64,000 nt of DNA from Ardenticatena sp. (GCA_015487975.1 WFOS01000052.1:1-64000); one strand, 5' to 3'; positions 27,648 through 37,250 are shown, counted from the first letter of the stretch. Numbers and translations: made by a program. Notes: generated by a model not told the origin, from the sequence alone.

Positions 27648-28522
27648 TGAAACGCCCCAATTTTTTCATCATCGGTGCGCCAAAATGTGGCACAACATCC
27701 TTGGCCCGCTGGCTGACGGCGCACCCTCGTATCTACTTTTCCCCGATCAAAGAGCCAAACTTTTTCAACAGTGAAGGGCCCAATCATCTGACGACGTTGA
27801 CCGACTATGAAGCCCTTTTTGCCAATGCGAACGAGACACACCTAGCCGTGGGCGAAGCATCCACCCATTATCTGTTCTCACAAACCGCTGTTCCACGTAT
27901 CCTCGACTACATGCCAGAGGCACGTTTCATTGTCTGTATCCGCAACCCAATCGAGATGGCGCCTTCATTGCACGCGGAACGTGTCTGGCAACGTAAAGAA
28001 ACAGTCGGAGACTTTGAGCGTGCCTGGCGTTTACAAGCCGCCCGGCAAGAAGGGCGACACATTCCCCTTACTGCGAAAGAGCATCCTCACGTGTTGCAAT
28101 ATGGCGCATATTGCCGCTTGGGAGCACAGATAGAGCGCCTTTACACGCTCGTGCCACGTGAGCGCGTATGCGTTGTTGTATTGGATGACATGGCACGTCA
28201 TCCACGCGAGGTGTATCAGCGTGTACTGGCCTTCCTGGGTGTTCCAGATGATGGACGCACGTCCTTCCCAGTCCACAATCAGCGGAAACAGGTGCGTTCT
28301 GTCGCCATGAATATGCTCATCCACACGCTTGGCAAGATGAAACGCCAACTTGGTTTTATACCAGATATCGGCCTGGGGCGGCTTTTGGTGCACGTCAACC
28401 GCGCCCCCGCCCCGAAACACCTTTCTCCCGCTCTTCGTGCCGAATTGTGCGACTATTTTCGAGATGATATTTTGCTCTTGCAGAGACTTCTAGACCGTGA
28501 CTTGACTCACTGGCTTTGCTAG
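27644..28522 (+). CDS. Sulfotransferase domain protein
   Basis: 292 residues. The PAPS 5'-phosphosulfate loop is IIGAPKCGTTSLARWL (about 9-24) and the 3'-phosphate site is RFIVCIRNPIEMAPSL (about 97-112), as in sulfotransferases that sulfate carbohydrates or lipids. No signal peptide or membrane segment is present, so it should act in the cytoplasm on a precursor. It shares a CTAG with the convergent glycosyltransferase: both stop codons use the same four bases. The flanking glycan operon suggests a sugar acceptor, which is inference. Confidence 0.88.
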   Translation: MMKRPNFFIIGAPKCGTTSLARWLTAHPRIYFSPIKEPNFFNSEGPNHLTTLTDYEALFANANETHLAVGEASTHYLFSQTAVPRILDYMPEARFIVCIRNPIEMAPSLHAERVWQRKETVGDFERAWRLQAARQEGRHIPLTAKEHPHVLQYGAYCRLGAQIERLYTLVPRERVCVVVLDDMARHPREVYQRVLAFLGVPDDGRTSFPVHNQRKQVRSVAMNMLIHTLGKMKRQLGFIPDIGLGRLLVHVNRAPAPKHLSPALRAELCDYFRDDILLLQRLLDRDLTHWLC

Positions 28523-29583
28523 AGGGAGTGTGTCAGCAGGCGGGCGATTTCCTCACTCACGCGCTGCCAGTTCATCTGCTCCTCGACCCAACGGCGGCCA
28601 GCCTGCCCCATCGCGTGGCGCGTTTCAGGGGATTGCAACAGTTCGATCGCACGTGTTGCAATCGTCTCTGTATCGTGGGGTGGAACGAGCACGCCCGTTT
28701 TCCCATCGCGTATGGCTTCGGGCATCCCCCCACTCTGTGCGGCAATCGTGGGCAGACCGCTGGCCGCGGCTTCCAGCAAAACGATACCAAACCCTTCGAC
28801 GTTGTCTGCCTCTTCACGTGAAAGCAACACGAACACGTCGGCCTCCTGATAGACCTGCGGAATCTGGGCGTCGGGCACATAGCCGCGAAACAGGACATGC
28901 GCCGCCACGCCATGCGCCTCTGCCAAGGCTTCGAGACGGGGGCGGTCGGGCCCGTCACCTACAACCAGGTAGCGTACATCTGGGATCACCTGGCGGATGC
29001 GTGGCAAAGTCGCAATCATGGTGTCCACCCCCTTGTAAGCATGCAAGCGTGTAACCGTGAGAAGCGTTGGCGGGTGTGGCGTTTTTTCACGTGGTGGGTG
29101 GAAGCGGTTGGGGTCTGTGGCGGGGTACACAACATGGATGGGAACATGCACGCCATATTTCCGATAACGTTGGGCAAGCGCACAGGAATTCGCAATGACC
29201 ATGCGGGCACGATTGAGAAGCGCAACAAACAACGGAAAATGCCAGCGTCCACGAGCAGCCAGGAAATCAGCACCATGGATGATGATCGCAAACGGAGAAC
29301 GGCTGAGCCACGCGGGTGTAAGAAGCCGTGGATGTGCATGCCCGAGAAGAAGCACATCCGGCCGTACTGCGCGAATAGCTTGCAGAAAAGCCCACGGGGT
29401 CGTATCTGGCACAACAATGCGTGTGAAAGGTTCATGCGAATTTGTGTCAGCGACGGGGGTAATGACCGAAATCTGAAAATGTGTAGAGAGCCGCTTCGCA
29501 ATTTCGCCCAACCATCGCTGAACGCCACCCGTCGATGGGGGAAAGTCGAATGTGAGAATGGCGACGTGCGGCTTCTTCCTCAT
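28519..29583 (-). CDS. GT4-family glycosyltransferase
   Basis: 354 residues with the GT-B plan. The N-terminal acceptor lobe begins AILTFDFPPSTGGVQRWLGEIA, and the C-terminal donor lobe has LLTVTRLHAYKGVDTMI, LVVGDGPDRPRLEALA and the E-x7-E-type motif EADNVEGFGIVLLEAAASGLPTIA. It should transfer a sugar from a nucleotide donor to a glycan or lipid in the cytoplasm; donor and acceptor are unknown. It is the last gene of the six-gene reverse-strand operon, overlapping the preceding phosphodiesterase gene by 4 bp. Confidence 0.92.
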   Translation of the reverse strand: MRKKPHVAILTFDFPPSTGGVQRWLGEIAKRLSTHFQISVITPVADTNSHEPFTRIVVPDTTPWAFLQAIRAVRPDVLLLGHAHPRLLTPAWLSRSPFAIIIHGADFLAARGRWHFPLFVALLNRARMVIANSCALAQRYRKYGVHVPIHVVYPATDPNRFHPPREKTPHPPTLLTVTRLHAYKGVDTMIATLPRIRQVIPDVRYLVVGDGPDRPRLEALAEAHGVAAHVLFRGYVPDAQIPQVYQEADVFVLLSREEADNVEGFGIVLLEAAASGLPTIAAQSGGMPEAIRDGKTGVLVPPHDTETIATRAIELLQSPETRHAMGQAGRRWVEEQMNWQRVSEEIARLLTHSL

Positions 29584-31259
29584 CCAAGATACCCCAAATC
29601 TCGAAGTTGTTTTTCGATGTACGCCTGGTCTTCGCTACTAAAAACACGTCCATCTCCTTCGTGCAAGATGGTGGCAGCATGTTCCACAGGACGTTGCCGA
29701 ACAGGGCTTTCGTCAGCAAACAAGTCGAGCAGCACTTGCCCATCCATCTCCTCGGGAACTGGCATGCCCATCATGTGCAAGACCGTAGGCGCAATGTCCA
29801 TCAGCCCTCCACGTGCTTCTCCTTTCCGAATGCCCGGTCCATGTGCAATCAACAGCCCCTCTGGCGTGTGGTTGGCACTGCGTACCGGCGCTAGATCCCA
29901 CATATCAGCCCCCACCTCAGCCATGACATCCGTGCGATAGTGATCGAGCGCAATCAGAAGATCTGGGGCATCGAGCAGGTAAGGTCCTTCATAGACGCTT
30001 TCTTTACGAACGATGTGGGCGTCGAGTGGGCGGTCACTGTCCGGCGGGCAAAGTGCTCGTAACCCAGTTTCGATTTCATCGAGCAAGCGCTGGGCTTCCT
30101 CGCCCGCTTCGACGATGCCTTGAGGATCACGTCCTTCGAGATTGAGGTAGAGTGCCCCTTCGTCGGGGCAGTAGGCGCGCGTGCGCGACCAATCCACAGG
30201 CAGGTGGTTCAGGCGCACCAATCCTTGGGACTTCGTGCGCACATAGGCATGCCGCACGATGTTCGACAGCATGCGCTTTTTGAAGGGAGCTGCAAGACGG
30301 CGAAACGTTTCGGAATGATGATTCAACCAGAAAAGTGGTGCGGCGACACGCCCCAGCAGACGGGTGCGCCAAGAAAGCCGCCCAGCTTGTGGTTTTTCCT
30401 TCAACACCAGGTATCCCTGCTCGATGAGCCATTCATTGAGATAGAACACGCGATGCGTGGGGCCAAAACCGTGGTCGGAAACCACAAAGACCCAATCGTT
30501 GGGCGAAACAAGGTCGAGCAACCGTCCGACTGCCTCATCATGCGCACGGTAGATGTCGTGCAATGCCTCACCCAGGCGGGCCGCTTGTGTGGGATCATGT
30601 TGCGGGTGGGTGGGGTCCATATGCTTCCAAAACTGATGGCTGGCACGGTCCAGCGGACTGAGGACCACCACTGCAACCTGCCATGGTGTCGTGCGCAACA
30701 CGTGCAGGGCAGTTTCGGTGTGCAGGCGCAGGATGCGTTGTCGTTCTTGCCACATCAGCTCGTCGTTGTCGCGGGCGATGGGATGGGGGCTGAGGAACTC
30801 GAACGGCTGCCCAAGCACCGTGTCAATCTCTCGACTCAGGGCGGGTGGATGCGTGTAGATGAGTGAGCCATGGTTGGCTGGTGCAGGCCAACCAGAAACC
30901 ATCACGCCGCGCAGAGGGCGTGGTGGGAATGTGCCCGGCAGGTGCACAATGGCTGTTTCGATGCCGGCATCGTTCAGATACTCCCAAAAGGGGCGCGTGC
31001 GGCAATATGTGAAATTCGCGAATGTGTAATCATACGTGCCGGGCAAGCGCTGGCTGAATCCAAACACGCCTAGTTTGGCCGGATTGGTGCCGGTTGCAAA
31101 GCAATACCAGGCTGGAATAGAGCGGGGTGGTACAACACTATGCAATGTGCCAAATGCCCCACTTTCCATCAATCGGGCGAGATGCGGAAGGTCGTCTCGC
31201 CATCGACGGATGAGATGAGGTGAGGCGCCATCCAGACCAAGGATCAAGATTTTGCTCAT
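29580..31259 (-). CDS. Alkaline-phosphatase-superfamily phosphodiesterase (NPP-like), copy 1
   Basis: 559 residues of the type I phosphodiesterase/nucleotide pyrophosphatase family (PF01663). The metal-site Asp is in ILGLDGASPHL at the N-terminus. The nucleophile loop reads VVPPRSIPAWYCFATG, with Ser where the two paralogues have Thr. Other ligands are in LDRASHQFW (Asp/His), VVSDHGFG and NHTPEGLLIAHGPG. The C-terminus ends LRDLGYLG, a tail motif shared by all three copies. There is no signal peptide, so it should act in the cytoplasm. It lies between two glycosyltransferase genes (4-bp overlap and 12-bp gap) and probably works on phosphate-containing glycan or nucleotide-sugar intermediates. 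Substrate unknown. Confidence 0.88.
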   Translation of the reverse strand: MSKILILGLDGASPHLIRRWRDDLPHLARLMESGAFGTLHSVVPPRSIPAWYCFATGTNPAKLGVFGFSQRLPGTYDYTFANFTYCRTRPFWEYLNDAGIETAIVHLPGTFPPRPLRGVMVSGWPAPANHGSLIYTHPPALSREIDTVLGQPFEFLSPHPIARDNDELMWQERQRILRLHTETALHVLRTTPWQVAVVVLSPLDRASHQFWKHMDPTHPQHDPTQAARLGEALHDIYRAHDEAVGRLLDLVSPNDWVFVVSDHGFGPTHRVFYLNEWLIEQGYLVLKEKPQAGRLSWRTRLLGRVAAPLFWLNHHSETFRRLAAPFKKRMLSNIVRHAYVRTKSQGLVRLNHLPVDWSRTRAYCPDEGALYLNLEGRDPQGIVEAGEEAQRLLDEIETGLRALCPPDSDRPLDAHIVRKESVYEGPYLLDAPDLLIALDHYRTDVMAEVGADMWDLAPVRSANHTPEGLLIAHGPGIRKGEARGGLMDIAPTVLHMMGMPVPEEMDGQVLLDLFADESPVRQRPVEHAATILHEGDGRVFSSEDQAYIEKQLRDLGYLG

Positions 31260-31271
31260 GAGTGCTTCCTC

Positions 31272-32435
31272 TCACGTCATCTCTCGATGCGATTGATCCA
31301 TGATGCTCCGTACGATGTCGAGGAGCCGCCCACCATGTGCTTCCCACGAGAAGGCTAGTGCTCGCTCTCGGGCTGCGATTGCCATCCGTTGACGTTCACC
31401 GGGATTGGCACGCAAGCGTTCGAGGGCATTGGCAATCGCGGCACTATCGCGGATGGGAATGATGAGCCCTTCACGCTCGTGGCGCACGACCGAACCCGCG
31501 TGCTTCGTCGTGATGACTGGCAATCCAGATGCGAGCGCCTCATACGTGACTAAGGCACTGCCTTCTTCAAGCGTGGGGAACACGAACACATCGGCTTGTT
31601 GATAGAAGTGCTCGGGTGTCCGTGTGTGCCCTATCCAACGAATTGTGGGGTGGTTCGCATATCGCTGCAACAGTAGTTTGATCCCAACGACAGGCTTACC
31701 TACAATGAGTAGTTCGGCGTTTCGCCACCCCAAACGATCCCAGGCATCCAAGAGATAGTGGATACCTTTCCGTGTTCCCACTTGTCCTACAAATATCGCG
31801 CGAAAGATACCATCGTTCGGACGCTGTTTGGGCGGGTGAAAACGCCTTGTATCGACACCGTAGGGGTTGAGGCGCAACCGTTCAGCAGGAAACCCATGTT
31901 GCAAAAACGTTTCAGCCACGAACTCCGATGGGACGATAACGCAATCAGCGTGTTTGATTTCGGCCAAAGCACGCATATGATTGCGTTGTGGGGGGTGCAC
32001 ACCAACGCCAGTACGTACATATTCCTCGGAAAAGAGCGTATATCGAAAAAGTGGGTGTGACGATGGCCAATGAACAATTGTGTTCATGCCGTGCTTTGTA
32101 GCCTTCTGGATAGCATGCCGCCCAAAAGTGCCCCAGACCAAAAGGACATCAGCAGGAATGAAATGGCGCGTGGACCAAATATCGTACAGCACGTTATGCA
32201 GATAGGCAAACCGGTGATGTGCATCGAAGGTATCCAGGCGACGCAAGAGGCGCGAGAGCATTCCCCATGCTTTGATATGGTCGGCAGGAATGTCGGTGGG
32301 ACGATAGGAACCACAAAGGAGACGTGTCAACGCCTGGTGTTGGTAGAGCGCACGTACTTCCTGATAGGCAATCGAACCGATACCACCGCCAGCAAATTTG
32401 ACACCAATGGAATACAACACACGCATCTGTTTCAC
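31272..32435 (-). CDS. GT4-family glycosyltransferase
   Basis: 387 residues, GT-B fold. The N-terminus has a glycine-rich acceptor loop (KFAGGGIGSIAYQEVRAL), and the donor lobe contains AIFVGQVGTRKGIHYLLDAW and the EEGSALVTYEALASGLPVI motif with the two catalytic-region Glu residues. It is distinct in sequence from the GT4 at 28.5 kb, so the operon probably adds at least two different sugars. It overlaps the preceding phosphodiesterase gene by 4 bp and precedes the next by 12 bp. Confidence 0.92.
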   Translation of the reverse strand: MKQMRVLYSIGVKFAGGGIGSIAYQEVRALYQHQALTRLLCGSYRPTDIPADHIKAWGMLSRLLRRLDTFDAHHRFAYLHNVLYDIWSTRHFIPADVLLVWGTFGRHAIQKATKHGMNTIVHWPSSHPLFRYTLFSEEYVRTGVGVHPPQRNHMRALAEIKHADCVIVPSEFVAETFLQHGFPAERLRLNPYGVDTRRFHPPKQRPNDGIFRAIFVGQVGTRKGIHYLLDAWDRLGWRNAELLIVGKPVVGIKLLLQRYANHPTIRWIGHTRTPEHFYQQADVFVFPTLEEGSALVTYEALASGLPVITTKHAGSVVRHEREGLIIPIRDSAAIANALERLRANPGERQRMAIAARERALAFSWEAHGGRLLDIVRSIMDQSHREMT

Positions 32436-34042
32436 TCCAAGTATCCCAGGTTGCGCAAGCGCTGCAAAATGGCTTCGTCCGTCGCTGTGTCGCTGCGCAC
32501 GTTTCGTTCTTCTTCTTCAGCTTCCACTGGTAGGGTCGAGATGCGCGGCGCGTCGATGAAAACACGTTGGATGACACGCCCATCCAGCACCGAAGGCAAT
32601 GGAAGGCCACCTGCCGCTAGCACCGTTGGTACGACATCGGTAATCGAAGCATGCCAACGGGTGTCAGAAGCGGCAATGCCTGGCCCAGCAATGGCAAAGA
32701 TGCCATCGGGCGTGTGGGTGCCGTATTCGCGCGTCTCGGGAATGGGGCGCACCGGTGGGTCGGTGGGGAAGCCGGTTATCATGTGGTCCGACCATTTGGC
32801 AGGAATGAGCACGAGGTCGGGCGGCAGGTCCTGTGGGTTGGCGTCGGGGTAGGCATCTTCCCCAAAGAGCACGTCGGCAAACAGGGCGTCGCCATTCTCG
32901 TCGCGCATATCGAGGAGCGCTGCACGCACCTGCGCACGCAACCGGTTGAAATCAGCTGGCGATACGCTCCCTTCTGGTTGACGCCCTTGCAGATTGATGT
33001 AGAGCGGCCCCATGCCTGTAAGCGCATAGACCTGTGTACGCGACCAATCGATCGTCTCGTAGGCTGTGCTCACGCGTGGGTCGTAGCGGATGAGCGGCCA
33101 GGAAAGCAGGCGGCGCACATTCGCCGGCAGCTGCGACCAGAGCCGCGCCAGATGACGCCCCACAAGTGGAAGCCGCCGCCAGAAGCGTGCCGCGACTTCG
33201 GGGCGGAACGTGAGCCAGCCATGTTCTGCCAGGAGCCGATACAGCGCGATATAGCGCCAAGCGGGTGTGGAGCCGTGGTCGGATACGAGGCAGATGATGG
33301 TGTTGGTATCGGTTTCTTGCAGAATACGCTCCAATGCACGGTCGGCGGCTTCGTAGATGCGGGCAATGATGGCGCGGTTGCGTGTGCGGTGATTGATGGA
33401 ATCGGTCGCAGTGAAGACGGTGAAGAGCACGTCAGGCGCTTCTTCACGCCAGAAACGGGCGATGAACTCGCCTTGCTCTTCGGTCAGCGCCACCCATTCT
33501 GCCGCGAATGCTTCCAGATCGCCCCGCGGCTGGTGGGGATTTTGCTGCGCCATGAGCGCGACTTCCCGTTCGAGAATGGTGTATGGTCGCCCTTCGGCAG
33601 CCAGGCGGCGAAGCAAACCACGTGGCCAGGTGGCATCCTCGGCACCAAGCGGCGTATCGAATCCACCAATCAGCCACCCCTCGAATGGGGATGCCGGATA
33701 CGTCATCGGTACGTTGAAGACAGCTGCACGTCGCCCAAAGCGGTTGACCCAGCGCCAAATGGGAAGGCCACGGTAGGTCGCCAAATTGGTTGGACGGCGG
33801 GCATAGGTATGCGGCGCGAGTTTTGCACCGTCGAAAATGCCGGTTCTGGCAGGATGTAAGCCAGTCACGAGCGACGGCCATGCTACGTTGGTGAAGGGTG
33901 GAATGGTAGAGCGGAGTGTTGCTTGTGTACCACGTTTCAACAAGGTAGCCAGGGTGGGAAGGCGGCCTTCATCCAGCAGTGGGTCGATGTAGTCCCAGGT
34001 TGCGCCATCCCAACCGATGATGAGCAAGCGTGGTGCCGTCAT
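32432..34042 (-). CDS. Alkaline-phosphatase-superfamily phosphodiesterase (NPP-like), copy 2
   Basis: 536 residues, PF01663 type. Motifs are LLIIGWDGATWDYI (metal Asp), IPPFTNVAWPSLVTGLHPARTG (nucleophile Thr), TATDSINH (Asp/His), CLVSDHGSTP and GTHTPDGIFAIAGPG. The tail LQRLRNLGYLE matches the other two copies. It is cytosolic by lack of a signal. The 14-bp gap to copy 3 upstream and the 4-bp overlap with the downstream glycosyltransferase place it in the same transcript. The three copies are diverged over most of their length, so they are probably not redundant. Confidence 0.88.
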   Translation of the reverse strand: MTAPRLLIIGWDGATWDYIDPLLDEGRLPTLATLLKRGTQATLRSTIPPFTNVAWPSLVTGLHPARTGIFDGAKLAPHTYARRPTNLATYRGLPIWRWVNRFGRRAAVFNVPMTYPASPFEGWLIGGFDTPLGAEDATWPRGLLRRLAAEGRPYTILEREVALMAQQNPHQPRGDLEAFAAEWVALTEEQGEFIARFWREEAPDVLFTVFTATDSINHRTRNRAIIARIYEAADRALERILQETDTNTIICLVSDHGSTPAWRYIALYRLLAEHGWLTFRPEVAARFWRRLPLVGRHLARLWSQLPANVRRLLSWPLIRYDPRVSTAYETIDWSRTQVYALTGMGPLYINLQGRQPEGSVSPADFNRLRAQVRAALLDMRDENGDALFADVLFGEDAYPDANPQDLPPDLVLIPAKWSDHMITGFPTDPPVRPIPETREYGTHTPDGIFAIAGPGIAASDTRWHASITDVVPTVLAAGGLPLPSVLDGRVIQRVFIDAPRISTLPVEAEEEERNVRSDTATDEAILQRLRNLGYLE

Positions 34043-34056
34043 TGTGATGTCCTCTC

Positions 34057-35706
34057 TCAGTCGATATACCCCAACTGGCGGAGTTGCTGTTGAATGTCCT
34101 GCACTTCCTCAGGCGTGAAGTCGGGAGCGGTGGCGATGTCGCCGAATGTCGCTGGTCTCTCACCTTGCTGGATAGGGTTGCGTTCCAGCCATTCGGAGCG
34201 CAGTGCGTCGGTCAACACCTGTCCATCCATATCTGGCGGAATGGGATGCCCCAGCAGGTGCAGCGCCGTAGGGGCAATATCAGCCAGGGTCGCCGATGCC
34301 AGGGTATCAGTTTGCCGGAAGGCTGGGCCGTAGCCAATGAAGATCCCCTGCGGTGTGTGCCCGCCTTCGATGCGACCATTGCGGGCTGTTGGCATTCCCG
34401 TCGGGTCGTAGAAGTTGGTCAATTCGAGCACGATGTCGGGGCCCTGAGCGGCAAAGGCGCCGTGATAGAGCGCGCGCCCTTCGTACACGGCGCGGACGAT
34501 GGGGGTGCCAGTGATGGGATCTCGGTCGGCGAGCAAGAAATCTCGCAAACGAGCGATGGTTTCGGCGGCGGTCGTTTCGTCGAGCATCCCATACCCGAAG
34601 CGATCGCGACGGTTCAGCCAGAGTTGCAGGCCAAATTCAGAGGGCAGGACGGCGCTACGGCGCGGGTCGATGGCGGCGCGGGTTGGGAGCAAGCCACTTG
34701 CAGCGAGCGTTTGCTTGACCATTTTGGCCTGGTTGGGACGCAAGCGTTTCACCACTTCTTTGAAGAAAGGCGTGGACGTGTAGAGCCGCATGGCCCAACG
34801 CATCGCCCACTCGTTCACACCAGCGAGGAATGGCGTGCGTTTGTATCGCACGAAACCTCCGTCGGCGAGCCGACGGAAGATGTACTGGCGCGGATAGACA
34901 CTTCCAAATCCATGGTCGGACATGATGAGCACGTTCGTTTCGGGGCCCACCCAATCGAGGAGGTCACCTAGCAAGGCATCGCATTGTTCGTATGCCTCGA
35001 AGAACGCTTCGCGAAAGCGCGTGCCATCTTCGCTGTGGTAGTTGGGATGGAGTGGGTCGGCGAAGGTCCAGAAAATATGTGCCAGGTTGTCGGTGATGCC
35101 GAAGACGACGAAGAAAAGCGCCCACTCGCGTTCACAGACAAGGTGACGGAGCAAGCGACGGCGCCCTTGCATGATGTCGCGCCATGCTTCGACAATCGCC
35201 ATGCTTCGATCGAAGCGGTGGCGGGGCAGCGCCAGGCGAATCTCGTTGCGAAGATCGGCGGGCACTTCGTCGGCAAGTGTGGGGGGCCAAGTGAAGGTGG
35301 TTCCTTCGGTCCGCGGTGTGCCATAGCCGGTAATCATCAGCCCGTCGAAGGGGCGTGGTGGATACGTGAAGGGAACGTCCAGGATGATGGAAGGTTGGCC
35401 AGCCTCGGTGAGCAGGTCCCACAACCGTTTTTCGCGGTGGCGATCGGCACGCACGGGGAACGTTGCGTACGTCTGCGGGTCGAATGCCTGAAAGTCGAAG
35501 ATGCCATGTTTACCGGGATTCTTGCCGGTGAAAACGGTGGTCCAGGCCGTGGGAGTAATCGGCGGTTGTGCCGATTGCAGGATACCGTGTGTGCCGTGTG
35601 CCAACAACGTCGCCAATGTGGGCAGACGCCCCTCAGCGATCAGTGGCTTGATGATGTCGAAGGTTGCTCCGTCCAATCCAACGACGAGCAAGCGCGATCC
35701 GTTCAT
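34057..35706 (-). CDS. Alkaline-phosphatase-superfamily phosphodiesterase (NPP-like), copy 3
   Basis: 549 residues from the ATG at 35706, which overlaps the flippase stop (ATGA); the longer ORF start lies within the flippase gene. Motifs are LLVVGLDGATFDII, PPITPTAWTTVFTGKNPGKHG (nucleophile Thr), FGITDNLAHIFW, VLIMSDHGFGSVYPR and GGHTPQGIFIGYGP; the tail is LRQLGYID. The whole set of metal and nucleophile positions is intact, so hydrolase or phosphotransferase activity is likely. A role in processing phospho-linked glycan intermediates is inferred from the neighbours only. Confidence 0.88.
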   Translation of the reverse strand: MNGSRLLVVGLDGATFDIIKPLIAEGRLPTLATLLAHGTHGILQSAQPPITPTAWTTVFTGKNPGKHGIFDFQAFDPQTYATFPVRADRHREKRLWDLLTEAGQPSIILDVPFTYPPRPFDGLMITGYGTPRTEGTTFTWPPTLADEVPADLRNEIRLALPRHRFDRSMAIVEAWRDIMQGRRRLLRHLVCEREWALFFVVFGITDNLAHIFWTFADPLHPNYHSEDGTRFREAFFEAYEQCDALLGDLLDWVGPETNVLIMSDHGFGSVYPRQYIFRRLADGGFVRYKRTPFLAGVNEWAMRWAMRLYTSTPFFKEVVKRLRPNQAKMVKQTLAASGLLPTRAAIDPRRSAVLPSEFGLQLWLNRRDRFGYGMLDETTAAETIARLRDFLLADRDPITGTPIVRAVYEGRALYHGAFAAQGPDIVLELTNFYDPTGMPTARNGRIEGGHTPQGIFIGYGPAFRQTDTLASATLADIAPTALHLLGHPIPPDMDGQVLTDALRSEWLERNPIQQGERPATFGDIATAPDFTPEEVQDIQQQLRQLGYID

Positions 35707-37169
35707 GCGTTCCACCCTCGGCGTTTGATGATGCGCAGTGCTTCCAGCAGTTCGTGGCGCTCGGCAATCCACAAAATCAGGCCGTAGGCGCATGTCCCCA
35801 AAAGCGCTTTCCGAACCAGGCTCATCAGGGGCGGCGCAGCTGGCCACCACGCCCCCGACGTCCAGATGAGGACAGATGCGCCTAATGCGGCGATCGTCGG
35901 CCAGAAGAAGAGCACCCACGGTGAGTAGGCAATGATACGGCGGGTGAAGATGAAAAGCAAAAGCAACCCCACCGCCACCATCACGTCGGCAGCAAGAGCC
36001 ACGCCTTCGATGCCCAACCGACGCCCCAAAAGCAAAACGAGTGGTGCGAAGCAAAGAAACTGCACAAGGCGAACACGGGTCACCAATTCGGGGCGGCCGA
36101 CTGCCAGGAGCAAGCGGTTGCTACCGACGACGAGTGGGTCGAGAATGACGTAGAGGATCATCAATTGGAAGGTTGGGACCATGGGCAGCCAGCGTTCACC
36201 GATGAAGAGGCGCACCAGTTCTTCTGCCCCAAAGACGAAAAGGAGCCCGAACCAGAACCCAAAGCGCACCATCGCGCTGTTCATACGGAAGAAGGCACGT
36301 GCGAGGCGGATGGGGTCGTCTTGTAAGCGGGCGAAGATCGGATAGAAGACGCTCACGATGGGATTGGCAATGAGGCGGCGCGGGTAGCGTGCAAATTCGT
36401 AGGCTTTGCTGTAATACCCAAGCGCGGTTTGACCTAAGAAGGTGCCTGTCCAAAAGTCGTCGAATCGGTCGAGGAGGAAAGTGAGGTTCGATGAGAGCCA
36501 TACAGATCGTGAAAAACGAAAGAACCAACGCACTTTCGCCCCATCCCACCGCAGACGTGGCTGGTACGCACGAAACACCCACCAGACCCCGAGAGCGCGC
36601 ATTGCATGCCCAACGGCGCGTTCGAGGACGAGTGCCCAGATCCCCGCGCCCCACCAGGCAGCAAGGGGCGCGCAAATGGTCATGGCGACCGATGAGATGA
36701 TGTCGAGCAGTGCTAATGTACGGAAGGCAAGGGCACGGTTGAGCATCGTTTCCTGAGCGGCATTGAGTGAACGCACGGCTTCGATGGCGATGAACGCCCA
36801 GAGCACCAGGGGCAGGGTTGGCATGTCGGGGTAGGCACGGCCGATGAGTGGTGTGAGAATGGCGAGAAGAGCGAGCGGAACGAGGTTGGCAAGCACGCGC
36901 AGCGTGAAGTAGATGTCGATCCAGGTGTCGTCGGCGTCCTGACGGTGAATGATCGCACTATCGAGCCCCAATGTGGTGAGCGTGGTGGCAAGGTTGAGAA
37001 AAAAGAGTGCCAAGGTTGCCACACCAAAGTGTTCGGGAAGGAGGAGACGAGCGAGCAAGACAGCACGCAAGAAGCCGAGGCTAATGGTCGCGCCAGAGGC
37101 GATGAGGCTGTAAAACGAGCCGCGGATGGCTTGTTTGCCAATACTTTGGTCGGATTGGTTGGATGGCAT
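35703..37169 (-). CDS. Polysaccharide flippase (Wzx-like, MOP superfamily)
   Basis: 488 residues with about 14 predicted transmembrane helices. The N-terminal GKQAIRGSFYSLIASGATISLGFLRAVLLARLL region is typical of the polysaccharide transporter/MOP family, which moves undecaprenyl-linked oligosaccharides to the outer face of the membrane. It is the first gene of the six-gene operon, which fits a lipid-linked glycan that is built by the two GT4 enzymes and exported here. The WecA-like enzyme at 7.0 kb could prime such a glycan, although it is not in the cluster. Confidence 0.9.
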   Translation of the reverse strand: MPSNQSDQSIGKQAIRGSFYSLIASGATISLGFLRAVLLARLLLPEHFGVATLALFFLNLATTLTTLGLDSAIIHRQDADDTWIDIYFTLRVLANLVPLALLAILTPLIGRAYPDMPTLPLVLWAFIAIEAVRSLNAAQETMLNRALAFRTLALLDIISSVAMTICAPLAAWWGAGIWALVLERAVGHAMRALGVWWVFRAYQPRLRWDGAKVRWFFRFSRSVWLSSNLTFLLDRFDDFWTGTFLGQTALGYYSKAYEFARYPRRLIANPIVSVFYPIFARLQDDPIRLARAFFRMNSAMVRFGFWFGLLFVFGAEELVRLFIGERWLPMVPTFQLMILYVILDPLVVGSNRLLLAVGRPELVTRVRLVQFLCFAPLVLLLGRRLGIEGVALAADVMVAVGLLLLFIFTRRIIAYSPWVLFFWPTIAALGASVLIWTSGAWWPAAPPLMSLVRKALLGTCAYGLILWIAERHELLEALRIIKRRGWNA

Positions 37170-37208
37170 CGCGTCTACTGGTTGGGTACAGGTGATCTGG
37201 TAGCCCAG

Positions 37209-37236
37209 AGGATATGGTAATTCGGGAAGATGCCAA
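37209..37236 (-). promoter_or_regulatory. Candidate promoter of the flippase-glycan operon
   Basis: On the reverse strand TTGGCA (37236-37231) and TATCCT (37214-37209) are separated by 16 bp, about 40 bp before the flippase start. Similarity to consensus is moderate. Confidence 0.4.
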
Positions 37237-37250
37237 AAAGGGCTCAGGTG

